From contig JAOUET010000116.1 in assembly GCA_029858605.1 (NCBI GenBank), positions 1-6,059 on the forward strand: a stretch of DNA of 6,059 bases, read 5' to 3'. This document shows positions 1-5,651 of this stretch, piece by piece. This DNA comes from Coriobacteriia bacterium (GTDB taxonomy: Bacteria; Actinomycetota; Coriobacteriia; Anaerosomatales; JAENZW01). The notes under the pieces are model-generated. The model worked only from the letters and a program-made list of their open reading frames with translations. It made no database searches and had not been told where the DNA came from. Made by a program: the position numbers and the translations under genes. Each line of letters opens with the position of its first letter. Within the stretch, counting starts at the first letter, position 1.

Positions 1-378
1 CAGATCAAGCAGTCCATCGCTCCCAGGACAGCGGTCATCAACTCGACGTATCACCACCTGAAGGAGCGCCTGCTGACACCCGAGATCGCGGGTGCCGCGG
101 CCACGGTCTTCGTGCTCTACCTCGTGACCTACGTGACCGGCGGACTCGTCGGCGCCGCATACGGATACGGGGCGGCCGAGTCATTCTTCGAGTCGATCTC
201 GGCGGCGGCGAACGTAGGACTGAGCACGGGCATCACGAACGCGACGATGCCGCTCGGATTGAAGATATGCTACATGCTCGAGATGTGGGCTGGTCGCCTG
301 GAATTCGTCGCAGTCTTCGCTTTGGTGGCGCAGATCGTGATCGCACTGCGTGCTCCGCGCAGGAGGATAGTCTCGTGA
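1..378 (+). CDS. trkH: TrkH/KtrB-type potassium transporter, C-terminal 125 residues (5' end outside window)
   Basis: This is the membrane-embedded, K+-conducting subunit of a Trk/Ktr uptake system. The frame is open from base 1 and ends at TGA 376-378, so only the last 125 residues are present. Visible residues 32-52 form a hydrophobic helix. Residues 66-76 (SISAAANVGLSTG region) match the fourth pore loop with its filter-like glycine. Residues 91-102 (YMLEMWAGRLEF) and the following helix to about residue 116 are the conserved C-terminal hallmark of TrkH proteins, and the protein ends in a short basic tail (RAPRRRIVS). In this family the channel is gated by a cytoplasmic RCK protein (TrkA/KtrA), whose gene would be expected just upstream but is not in view. 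The next gene starts inside this stop codon, so the two are probably co-transcribed. Family assignment is firm; TrkH versus KtrB cannot be decided from this fragment. Confidence 0.93.
   Translation, partial: QIKQSIAPRTAVINSTYHHLKERLLTPEIAGAAATVFVLYLVTYVTGGLVGAAYGYGAAESFFESISAAANVGLSTGITNATMPLGLKICYMLEMWAGRLEFVAVFALVAQIVIALRAPRRRIVS
361..366 (+). promoter_or_regulatory. Shine-Dalgarno AGGAGG for the OB-fold protein
   Basis: A full-consensus AGGAGG lies inside the last codons of trkH, 8 nt before GTG 375. It is what decides the GTG start of the downstream gene over the in-frame ATG at 267, which has no such site and would overlap trkH by more than 100 nt. Confidence 0.8.
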
Positions 379-914
379 GCGACCGAGCTAGCATACGGGT
401 TCGTCTTGTCGCGTCCACCGCAGTCGTATTTGCGCTGACCGTCGCGTGGGCGCTGAGCGATGTGCCGTCTTGCCTGGCCGAAGCAGCGCCTCTCACACCT
501 GCGGAGGTCGTGGAGAGGGGTCGTGAGCTGGATGGCACTCAGATCGACGTGACCGGAGAAGTTCTTGGCGAGGACCTGTACGCGGGGAAAGCTCACCGCT
601 GGGTCAACGTGGCGGGCGGCGGGACCGCAGTCGGTCTTTGGGTCGAGCAAGGTCTCGTGGAGCAGATCGAGCACTTCGGCAAGTACGGAGTGCAGGGAGA
701 CACCCTGACAGTCAGAGGCACTCTCAACGTGGCCTGCACGCAGCATGGCGGCGAGTTCGACGTGCACGTTTCCGAAGTCACGTCTCTGGAGCCGGGCGAG
801 GTGCGCGAGCAGGGCGTCTCGTGGTGGAAGCTCGGCGTTGGTCTTGCCGGCATCGCCATCGGTTTCGTGGAGTACCGGTTCTACCGGCGTCGGCGGGAAC
901 GCCTGCGGCCATAG
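375..914 (+). CDS. Exported or membrane-anchored OB-fold-like protein of unknown function, coupled to trkH
   Basis: I do not recognise a named family. With the GTG start the product has 179 residues. Residues 4-10 are basic and 11-27 hydrophobic, forming a signal peptide or N-terminal anchor. Cleavage could follow A35 or A37, or C33 could serve as a poor lipobox (VPSC). Residues about 52-140 alternate short beta-like stretches with glycines (V-T-G-E-V, W-V-N-V, G-L-W-V, G-D-T-L-T-V-R-G-T-L) and end in F-D-V-H-V-S-E-V-T-S-L. This is the pattern of an OB-fold barrel. Residues 149-165 (WWKLGVGLAGIAIGFVE) form a C-terminal membrane helix followed by an arginine-rich tail (YRRRRERLR), so the barrel should sit outside the cell with the tail inside. 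The GTG overlaps the trkH TGA, which suggests translational coupling and perhaps a role near the K+ transporter, though that role is inference. The fold call is by eye only. Confidence 0.82.
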   Translation: MSDRASIRVRLVASTAVVFALTVAWALSDVPSCLAEAAPLTPAEVVERGRELDGTQIDVTGEVLGEDLYAGKAHRWVNVAGGGTAVGLWVEQGLVEQIEHFGKYGVQGDTLTVRGTLNVACTQHGGEFDVHVSEVTSLEPGEVREQGVSWWKLGVGLAGIAIGFVEYRFYRRRRERLRP

Positions 915-987
915 CCCTCGGTGGCTCCGGTGACGGCGGCCCGAAGGCGTCCACTTCCTGGATGCGCGATCGAAAGGATGCGGCGAG
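915..987. other. Short spacer between the OB-fold gene and the threonine aldolase gene
   Basis: This is 73 nt of GC-rich sequence. I see no hairpin followed by a T tract and no convincing -35/-10 pair. The only recognisable element is a weak ribosome site (AAAGG, 973-977) for the gene starting at 988. The aldolase may therefore be read through from upstream or use a promoter I cannot see. Confidence 0.4.
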
Positions 988-2034
988 ATGACTTGGCGCG
1001 GCTTCGGCTCCGATAATCACGCGGGCGTGCACCCGCGCGTTCTCGACGCGATCGCGGCTGCCAATGATGGTCATGCGATCGGCTACGGTGATGACCCGTG
1101 GACGGAGCGGGCGACTGAGCTGATTCGAGAGCACCTCGGCCCCAGTGACGTCGCATTCACATTCAACGGCACGGGGGCCAACTGCGTGGCGTTTGCGGCC
1201 GTGTGTCGTAGCTGGGAGAGCGTCGTGTGCCCGGAGAGCGCCCACATCAACGAGGACGAGTGTGGTGCGCCCGAGCGCGTCGGGGGCGTGAAGCTCGTTC
1301 CGGTGCACACTCCGGACGGCAAGTTGACCCCGGACATGGTGCGCCCGCAACTGCGCGGGTTCGACTTCGAGCACCATTCGCAGCCGCGGGTCATCTCCGT
1401 CTCGAACGTAAGCGAGCTCGGAACTGTCTACACTGCCGAAGAGATCAAAGCGCTCGCCGATCTCGCTCACGAGAACGGGATGCTCCTGCATGTGGACGGT
1501 GCGCGGCTGGCGAACGCGGCTGCTTCGCTGGGCTGTTCGCTTCGCGACATCACCGCCGACGCGGGCGTGGACGTGCTTTCCTTCGGGGGGACGAAGAACG
1601 GGATGCTGGCCGGCGAAGCCGTGGTGCTCTTCGGCGATGCGCGTACGGACGATCTCAAGTACGTGCGAAAGCAGTCGGCGCAGCTTGCGAGCAAGATGCG
1701 GTTCATCGCAGCTCAGTTCACCGCCATGCTCGAGGACGGCTTGTGGCTAGAGCTCGCATCCCACGCGAACGCGATGGCGCGACGACTTGCCGAAGGAGTC
1801 GGCTCGATGGGCATCCGCGTCGCCTATCCCGTGGAGGCGAACGAGGTATTCGCCGACCTGCCCGACGAATGGGTTCCGGCGCTCGAGGAGCGATTCCGCT
1901 TCTACACGTGGGGGCAAGGCCACGATCCGGGCATGTCGGTCGTGCGGTGGGTGACATCCTGGGACACACGGGAGGAGGATGTCGACGCGCTGCTCAAAGA
2001 CGTACGGGAACGGGCCGGTTCGGCCGGGACCTAG
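988..2034 (+). CDS. ltaE: Low-specificity L-threonine aldolase (PLP-dependent, beta-eliminating lyase family)
   Basis: This is a cytoplasmic PLP enzyme that cleaves L-threonine or L-allo-threonine to glycine and acetaldehyde, and often also acts on other beta-hydroxy amino acids. It has 348 residues, the usual full length. Visible landmarks are the N-terminal SDNHAGVHP (8-16), GYGDDPWT (32-39), the PLP phosphate-binding loop around FNGTGAN (59-65), H86 in ESAHINEDECGAPE (ring stacking), D170 and R173 in HVDGARLANAA (cofactor nitrogen and substrate contact), the Schiff-base lysine K203 in SFGGTKNG, and R320 in VRWVTSW (substrate carboxylate). All catalytic positions are intact. The SFGGTKNG form is typical of the bacterial low-specificity branch. 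The ATG at 988 has an AAAGG ribosome site 10 nt upstream. The gene ends 3 nt from the end of the convergent dehydrogenase gene. True substrate preference cannot be read from sequence. Confidence 0.93.
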   Translation: MTWRGFGSDNHAGVHPRVLDAIAAANDGHAIGYGDDPWTERATELIREHLGPSDVAFTFNGTGANCVAFAAVCRSWESVVCPESAHINEDECGAPERVGGVKLVPVHTPDGKLTPDMVRPQLRGFDFEHHSQPRVISVSNVSELGTVYTAEEIKALADLAHENGMLLHVDGARLANAAASLGCSLRDITADAGVDVLSFGGTKNGMLAGEAVVLFGDARTDDLKYVRKQSAQLASKMRFIAAQFTAMLEDGLWLELASHANAMARRLAEGVGSMGIRVAYPVEANEVFADLPDEWVPALEERFRFYTWGQGHDPGMSVVRWVTSWDTREEDVDALLKDVRERAGSAGT

Positions 2035-2037
2035 TGC

Positions 2038-3288
2038 CTACTCGGCCCGCACCCTGTAGACCGAGCCGTTGAAGTCGACGACGTAGAGCTCGCCAGCGTC
2101 GTCCTCACCGAAGCTCGATATGAGCATCTTGGTGTCTGCCAGCTCGCGTGTCTCGATGCCGTCGGCCGTTCGCTGCAAGCCCCAGATGCGTCCGACCTCG
2201 AAGTCGCCGTAGAGGTAGGTGCCGAAGAGGTTGGGCTCTCCCGAGCCGCGGTACACGTAGCCGCCCGTGACGGACTGTCCGGCACCGTGGTCGTACTCGA
2301 CGACGGGCGCGGTGTATCGCGCGCCATTCTCTGGCTTGGACGCGCCCGGCGGGTACGGGTGCGTGGCTTCGAGCACGTTCCAGCCGTAGTTCTCGCCACC
2401 CGCGCTCGACGCAGGCTCAAAGTCGATCTCCTCCCACTCGTTCTGACCCACGTCACCGATCCACATATCGCCGGTCTCTCGGTCGAACGAGAAACGCCAG
2501 GGGTTGCGCAGTCCCCACGCCCAGATTTCCGGCCTGCGTGCACCGTCCGTGCTCGCCTGCGGCGTGCCGGAGGCAAAAGGGTTGTCGGCAGGGACACCGT
2601 ACGGCGTGCCTGCCGACCGGGACCTCACGTCGATTCGCAGGAGCTTGCCGAGGAGCGCGCCCAGCTTCTGCCCGTTGCCCTCAGGGTCGCCGCCGGATCC
2701 GCCGTCGCCTGTGCCGATGTAGAGGTAGCCGTCCGGGCCGAAGGCGACCATGCCGCCGTTGTGATTCGCGTACGGTTGCACGATGCGGAGCAGGACCTCT
2801 TCGGAATCCGCCCTCGCGGCATCGCCGGTCGCCGTCATTCTGGACACGACCGTGTTGCCGCCTAGGTCGGTGTAGTCGACGTAGAGTTCACCCGACTCCT
2901 CGAAGTCGGGTGCGAACGCCAGACCGAGCAGCCCGCGCTCACTTTCGGTGCTCACCTTGGCGCTGAGATCGAGGAAAGGGTCGGCGAGACGCTTCTGGTC
3001 GCGGAGGATCCACACGCGACCCCCCTTCTCGACGACGAACAGGCGACCGGAGCCATCCCCCGCTCCCGTGAGGAAGAGCGGTTGATCGAAGCCGTCCGCG
3101 ACGGGTTCGAAGTTCAGCGTGATCTGAGAGAGCGGCGCCGGTTCGGGGCGGACGGCGTCTGTCGGCGTGGACGTCGTCGATGTAGTCGGCGTGGGCTCGA
3201 CGACCACGGGTCCACTGGAGCGGCAGCTCGCGACCGCGAACACCGACACCAGAGCAAGGCAACAGAGCGTGACTCTCGAGCGGTCCAT
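2038..3288 (-). CDS. Lipoprotein of the soluble PQQ-dependent glucose/sorbosone (aldose sugar) dehydrogenase family
   Basis: This is a six-bladed beta-propeller of the GSDH/YliI family. Members oxidise aldose sugars outside the cytoplasm with PQQ and Ca2+. From ATG 3288 it has 416 residues. Residues 1-22 form a lipoprotein signal with lipobox VASC, placing the lipidated cysteine at C22, followed by a Pro/Thr/Ser-rich linker to about residue 50. The catalytic domain follows: FVVEKGGRVW (84-93), RGLLGLAFAPDF (118-129), NHNGG with the likely catalytic base H176, GDGGSGGDPEGN (194-205; cofactor and metal region), GLRNPWRFSFDRETGDMWIGD (259-279, given in part), VGQNEWEEIDF, GGYVYRG and a closing SFGEDDAGELYVVDF. 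All family landmarks are present. An in-frame ATG at 3339 would add 17 residues ahead of the signal peptide; I prefer 3288 because GGGGAG precedes it and the signal then begins correctly. No PQQ synthesis gene is in view, so activity depends on PQQ from elsewhere. The substrate is unknown. Confidence 0.92.
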   Translation of the reverse strand: MDRSRVTLCCLALVSVFAVASCRSSGPVVVEPTPTTSTTSTPTDAVRPEPAPLSQITLNFEPVADGFDQPLFLTGAGDGSGRLFVVEKGGRVWILRDQKRLADPFLDLSAKVSTESERGLLGLAFAPDFEESGELYVDYTDLGGNTVVSRMTATGDAARADSEEVLLRIVQPYANHNGGMVAFGPDGYLYIGTGDGGSGGDPEGNGQKLGALLGKLLRIDVRSRSAGTPYGVPADNPFASGTPQASTDGARRPEIWAWGLRNPWRFSFDRETGDMWIGDVGQNEWEEIDFEPASSAGGENYGWNVLEATHPYPPGASKPENGARYTAPVVEYDHGAGQSVTGGYVYRGSGEPNLFGTYLYGDFEVGRIWGLQRTADGIETRELADTKMLISSFGEDDAGELYVVDFNGSVYRVRAE

Positions 3289-3401
3289 CAGGGCTCCCCA
3301 GGCTTCGAAGGGTATGTACCTCACGTCGCGTTTCGGCATGCAATGCGCTGGTGCTTTGAACGGCAGGATAGTAGTGGCGACCGATTCTCAGGGAGACGGC
3401 G
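3289..3401. other. Divergent spacer between the dehydrogenase and the Cys-motif gene
   Basis: This is 113 nt that must hold the promoters for both outward-facing genes. On the minus strand, TANNNT hexamers occur at 3370-3365 (TATCCT) and 3373-3368 (TACTAT). A CTGAGA lies upstream, but with a 15-nt spacer that is short for a sigma-70 site. On the plus strand GATAGT (3367-3372) is a possible -10 without a good -35. GGGAG at 3391-3395 is the ribosome site for the gene at 3402. I cannot name a confident promoter or operator here. Confidence 0.4.
3294..3299 (-). promoter_or_regulatory. Shine-Dalgarno GGGGAG for the dehydrogenase lipoprotein
   Basis: Read on the minus strand, GGGGAG lies 5 nt ahead of the ATG at 3288. 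It supports this start, directly before the lipoprotein signal peptide, over the farther upstream ATG at 3339. Confidence 0.6.
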
Positions 3402-3656
3402 ATGGGTGACATCTGCAAGCTTCGGGCATCGATCGGCATCGACGCGATCTGCGACAAGGACGCCTGTGTCTACTGGCGCGTGGCCGAGCACCTAGACATC
3501 GATGCCTCCGTACCGGGCTGCGCGATCGAGTACTTCGAACTTCTGGGCGACTCGGGGTCCGGGGTGGCCGAGTGGCTCCTGAGCGTCAAGGAGCGCGTCG
3601 AACGGGAATCCGCAGCGCTTCAGGCGCGGGATGTCGGTTGCGAGGAACAAAGGTAG
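3402..3656 (+). CDS. Small protein with C-x4-C-x-Y-W-R motif, function unknown
   Basis: This 84-residue soluble protein has no signal peptide or membrane segment. It carries five cysteines (C5, C17, C22, C40, C80). C17 and C22 lie in CDKDACVYWRV, a C-x4-C-x-Y-W-R motif, and C5 and C40 flank it, so four cysteines (5, 17, 22, 40) could form one metal site (zinc or iron-sulfur) in a compact fold. Residues 55-78 are charged and probably helical (AEWLLSVKERVERESAALQ). The ATG at 3402 has GGGAG 6 nt upstream, and codon use resembles the neighbours. It ends 12 nt before the next gene on the same strand, so the two are likely co-transcribed. The motif resembles those of small uncharacterised actinobacterial proteins, from memory only. 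No function is assigned. Confidence 0.8.
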   Translation: MGDICKLRASIGIDAICDKDACVYWRVAEHLDIDASVPGCAIEYFELLGDSGSGVAEWLLSVKERVERESAALQARDVGCEEQR

Positions 3657-3668
3657 GCGAGGTTCGGG

Positions 3669-4157
3669 ATGCGCTTCCCCTCTCTTCGAACGCGCGACCT
3701 AGAGGGACGCGATCGAATCCTGCCCGAGGACTTGCCGTCTGGACGCCGGGTGATACTCATGGCGTTTCAGCGATGGCACCAGCTGACCGTCGACGAGTGG
3801 AATCGTGTTCTGGATGGGGTGAGGCAGTCCCACTCGGATCTCTCCGTCTGGGAAGTCCCGACGCTCTCGCGAGCCTACACTCCCGGACGTCGCTTCATCG
3901 ACGGAGGGATGCGTGCGGGAATTCCCGACGTTCAGGTTCGCGAGCACACGCTAACCGCGTATGCGGATCTCCGCAAGCTCGCACGGAAGCTCGACATCCC
4001 GGACTTCGAGGCGATCCAGGTGTTCCTTCTCGATGCCGAGGGTGAGATCTTGTGGCGCACCGAGGGACGGGTGAGCGACGAGTCCATCGACGAGTTGCAG
4101 CGAGTCCTCGCATCGACCGATACGGCCGGAGCGCTGTCCGACTCGAGCGGTTCCTAG
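3669..4157 (+). CDS. Thioredoxin-fold-like protein lacking all cysteines, function unknown
   Basis: The product is a soluble protein of 162 residues with no signal peptide and not one cysteine. The pattern suggests a thioredoxin/peroxiredoxin-like fold. A beta strand RRVILMAFQ (26-34) is followed by RWHQLTVDEWNRVL, which stands where a redox member would carry its CxxC and helix. A second strand is SVWEVPT (59-65), and a late strand pair IQVFLLDAEGEILWRTEG (116-133) matches the common 'FLID.DG.I..R..G' hairpin before a final helix (SDESIDELQRVL). Without cysteines it cannot be a dithiol reductase; a chaperone or binding role is possible. The layout recalls the Atp10-type thioredoxin-like branch, but only loosely. 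The ATG at 3669 has GAGG (3659-3662) 6 nt upstream. It follows the Cys-motif gene by 12 nt, and its TAG overlaps the TAG of the convergent exporter gene. The fold assignment is inferred by eye. Confidence 0.8.
   Translation: MRFPSLRTRDLEGRDRILPEDLPSGRRVILMAFQRWHQLTVDEWNRVLDGVRQSHSDLSVWEVPTLSRAYTPGRRFIDGGMRAGIPDVQVREHTLTAYADLRKLARKLDIPDFEAIQVFLLDAEGEILWRTEGRVSDESIDELQRVLASTDTAGALSDSSGS
4154..4157. other. CTAG palindrome shared as stop codon by two convergent genes
   Basis: The plus-strand gene stops with TAG at 4155-4157. The minus-strand exporter stops with TAG read from 4156 to 4154. The 4-nt palindrome CTAG serves both, so there is no space between the genes and any terminator must lie inside the opposite coding sequence. 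Confidence 0.95.
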
Positions 4158-5548
4158 CCCCGTCGGCCAGCGATGTCGGGCGCGGCATCCTCTTCGGCAG
4201 ACTGAGCCGGCAGCATTCCGGGGCGAGCGACGAGCAGCAGTCCCCACGCAGTGAGCACCAACGCGCCTCCCAACACCGCCCTCGCCGGCCCGATCACCTC
4301 TCCGAGCGGTCCGAAGACGAGCGAGGAGAGCGGCATCAAGCCCATGAAGGACATGACGAACAGCGCCATTACGCGTCCGCGCAGTTCCGGTGGAGCGGCT
4401 GCCTGGATGCTCGTGTTGGTGAGCGAGTTGACCGCCAGCAGTCCGGCTCCGGCAAGTACCGAAAGGGCGATGCTGATCACGAACGTCCTCGACAGAGAGA
4501 ACGCGATGAGGATGATGCCGAAAGCCACGAGCGCGAACGGGATCATGCGCTCGCGACGCACCGACTTCGGCAGGCTGGCCACTACGAGAGCGCCTATCAG
4601 GGCGCCGAAACCGTTCGCGGCCATCAGGTAGGAGACCTCCAACGCGCCACCGCCTAGGGCTTTATCAGTGACGGCGGGAAGCAGCATCAGCAGCGGCATG
4701 CCGAAGACGGTCATGATCGCCGTGCTTACTATCAGGACACCGACGAGCCGGTTGCTGCGCGCGTATCTGAGCCCTGCGGTGAGCGTCTTCCAAGTGCCTC
4801 CACTCTCGCGACGCGCCGAAAGCGTCTCAGTCTGTGCGTGGGCGAGCCTGATCGCAGCGAGGGCGGCGATCACGAACAGGAAGCTCGCCGAGTTCGCATA
4901 GAAGACTTCGGCCATGCCACTGCCGAGCAGGAGAAGGGCGCTCGCCACGAGGGGGCCGAGAAGCCGGGCTGTCTGGAACTGCGCGGAGTTGAGGGCTATC
5001 CCGTTGAGTAGATGATCGCGCGGCACGAGGTCGGGCACCATGGCCTGCCACGCGGGAAAGGTGAGCGCCGCCGCCACTCCCGCGACAAGGCCCAGCACGG
5101 CCACGTATACGAGCGACAGCACGGGATTGTCCGAAGAGAGCCGTCCCGTCGCATACAGTACGCCGAGCGCGAGGGCCTGGAACATCAACACCACCTGGGC
5201 GACCATCAGCAGGCGTCTCCGATCGATGCGGTCGGCCAGTGCTCCGCCCGGTAGTGCTAGAAACAACACCGGCAAACCGGCGACGAAGTTCACCAGCCCC
5301 AGGTCGAGCTCGGAGCTTCGAAACGAGTACACGACAACCGCCAGGGCGTAGTTCTGCATCCACGAGCCGGTGTTTGAAAGAAGCGAACCGACCCAGAACA
5401 GGCGGTAGTCGCGAAAGCGGAAGGAGGCGAACGTGCCTTGGCGGATGAGGCGACCCGGCGGAGCCTCGACATCGGCTTCGCGTGTCTCGAGTGCCTCGAT
5501 CCGGTCCTTGGCCGACCTGTCTTCGATGTCGTTTGAGGGTCGCATCAT
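4154..5548 (-). CDS. Major facilitator superfamily exporter, EntS-like (MFS_3) branch
   Basis: This is a proton-coupled inner-membrane transporter of 464 residues, full length for the 12-helix MFS drug/siderophore exporter group. A hydrophilic, charged N-terminus (1-35) precedes FRFRDYRLFWVGSLLSNTGSWMQ (43-65, given in part), typical of the branch. Motif A is GGALADRIDRRRLL (101-114) between helices 2 and 3. PAWQAMVPDLVP (165-176) with the following ALNSAQFQTARLLGP (185-199) is the signature of the EntS/MFS_3 subgroup, and a second motif-A-like PPELRGRVMALF (386-397) sits in the C half. Hydrophobic helices fill the region from about 50 to 442. The C-terminus is short and hydrophilic. Two adjacent ATGs (5548 and 5545) are possible starts. 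Neither has a ribosome site, and a TAGACT hexamer ends 3 nt ahead of the first, so the message may be leaderless. The substrate is unknown; neighbours do not point to one. Confidence 0.92.
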   Translation of the reverse strand: MMRPSNDIEDRSAKDRIEALETREADVEAPPGRLIRQGTFASFRFRDYRLFWVGSLLSNTGSWMQNYALAVVVYSFRSSELDLGLVNFVAGLPVLFLALPGGALADRIDRRRLLMVAQVVLMFQALALGVLYATGRLSSDNPVLSLVYVAVLGLVAGVAAALTFPAWQAMVPDLVPRDHLLNGIALNSAQFQTARLLGPLVASALLLLGSGMAEVFYANSASFLFVIAALAAIRLAHAQTETLSARRESGGTWKTLTAGLRYARSNRLVGVLIVSTAIMTVFGMPLLMLLPAVTDKALGGGALEVSYLMAANGFGALIGALVVASLPKSVRRERMIPFALVAFGIILIAFSLSRTFVISIALSVLAGAGLLAVNSLTNTSIQAAAPPELRGRVMALFVMSFMGLMPLSSLVFGPLGEVIGPARAVLGGALVLTAWGLLLVARPGMLPAQSAEEDAAPDIAGRRG

Positions 5549-5561
5549 GCAAGTCTAGTCT
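5533..5561 (+). promoter_or_regulatory. Candidate sigma-70-type promoter for the DUF554 gene
   Basis: TTGAGG (5533-5538) and TAGTCT (5556-5561) are separated by exactly 17 nt, a good match to TTGACA/TANNNT. Transcription would start near 5568, giving a leader of about 84 nt before ATG 5652. The -35 lies inside the start of the exporter gene and the -10 overlaps the exporter's own candidate -10 on the other strand. Confidence 0.4.
5552..5557 (-). promoter_or_regulatory. Candidate -10 element TAGACT for the MFS exporter (leaderless)
   Basis: TAGACT read on the minus strand fits the TANNNT -10 pattern and ends 3 nt before ATG 5548. Transcription would then begin at or near the first or second ATG, which matches the absence of a ribosome site. 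No good -35 lies at 16-18 nt (TTCCGC or TCCGCA at best). Confidence 0.3.
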
Positions 5562-5641
5562 GCTCGCGGTATCCTGCGGAAGTCGCCGCCGGGTATAGCT
5601 TCGACCGGCACGTGCGTCGTTTCGAATCGCCCGCAAGCCGA

Positions 5642-5646
5642 AGGGA
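5642..5646 (+). promoter_or_regulatory. Ribosome binding site AGGGA for the DUF554 gene
   Basis: The purine run AAGGGAAAGA lies directly ahead of ATG 5652, with AGGGA 5 nt from the start. It fixes the start of the protein, whose first residues (RGTGVIVNV) match the usual beginning of the family. Confidence 0.6.
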
Positions 5647-5651
5647 AAGAC

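Larger units (their letters stand above)
5549..5651. other. Divergent spacer between exporter and DUF554 gene
   Basis: This is 103 nt carrying the candidate promoters listed separately (apart from the plus-strand -35, which lies in the exporter coding sequence). A further TATCCT at 5570-5575 fits a plus-strand -10 but has no matching -35. I see no clear operator palindrome or riboswitch-like structure in the leader from about 5568 to 5651. Confidence 0.4.

Noticed and set aside
267..374. Upstream ATG extension of the OB-fold protein
   Set aside because: It would overlap trkH by more than 100 nt, lacks a ribosome site, and places an Arg-rich segment ahead of a clear signal peptide. GTG 375 with AGGAGG is far better.
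2013..2025. GC hairpin as an intrinsic terminator
   Set aside because: It has only five base pairs, lies inside coding sequence and has no T tract after it in either direction. It is kept only as a remark under the convergent junction.
1227..2072. Plus-strand open frame inside the threonine aldolase gene (281 codons)
   Set aside because: It is Arg/Ala/Gly-rich shadow sequence in another frame of a gene with intact catalytic residues.
2031..2597. Minus-strand 188-codon frame in the dehydrogenase gene, and plus-strand frames at 2287-2865 and 2538-2966
   Set aside because: All are alternate frames of the dehydrogenase gene, with biased Arg/Ser/Pro composition and no recognisable domain.
3289..3339. 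17-residue N-terminal extension of the dehydrogenase from ATG 3339
   Set aside because: It would place a charged segment before the lipoprotein signal. ATG 3288 has a good ribosome site and gives a normal signal peptide.
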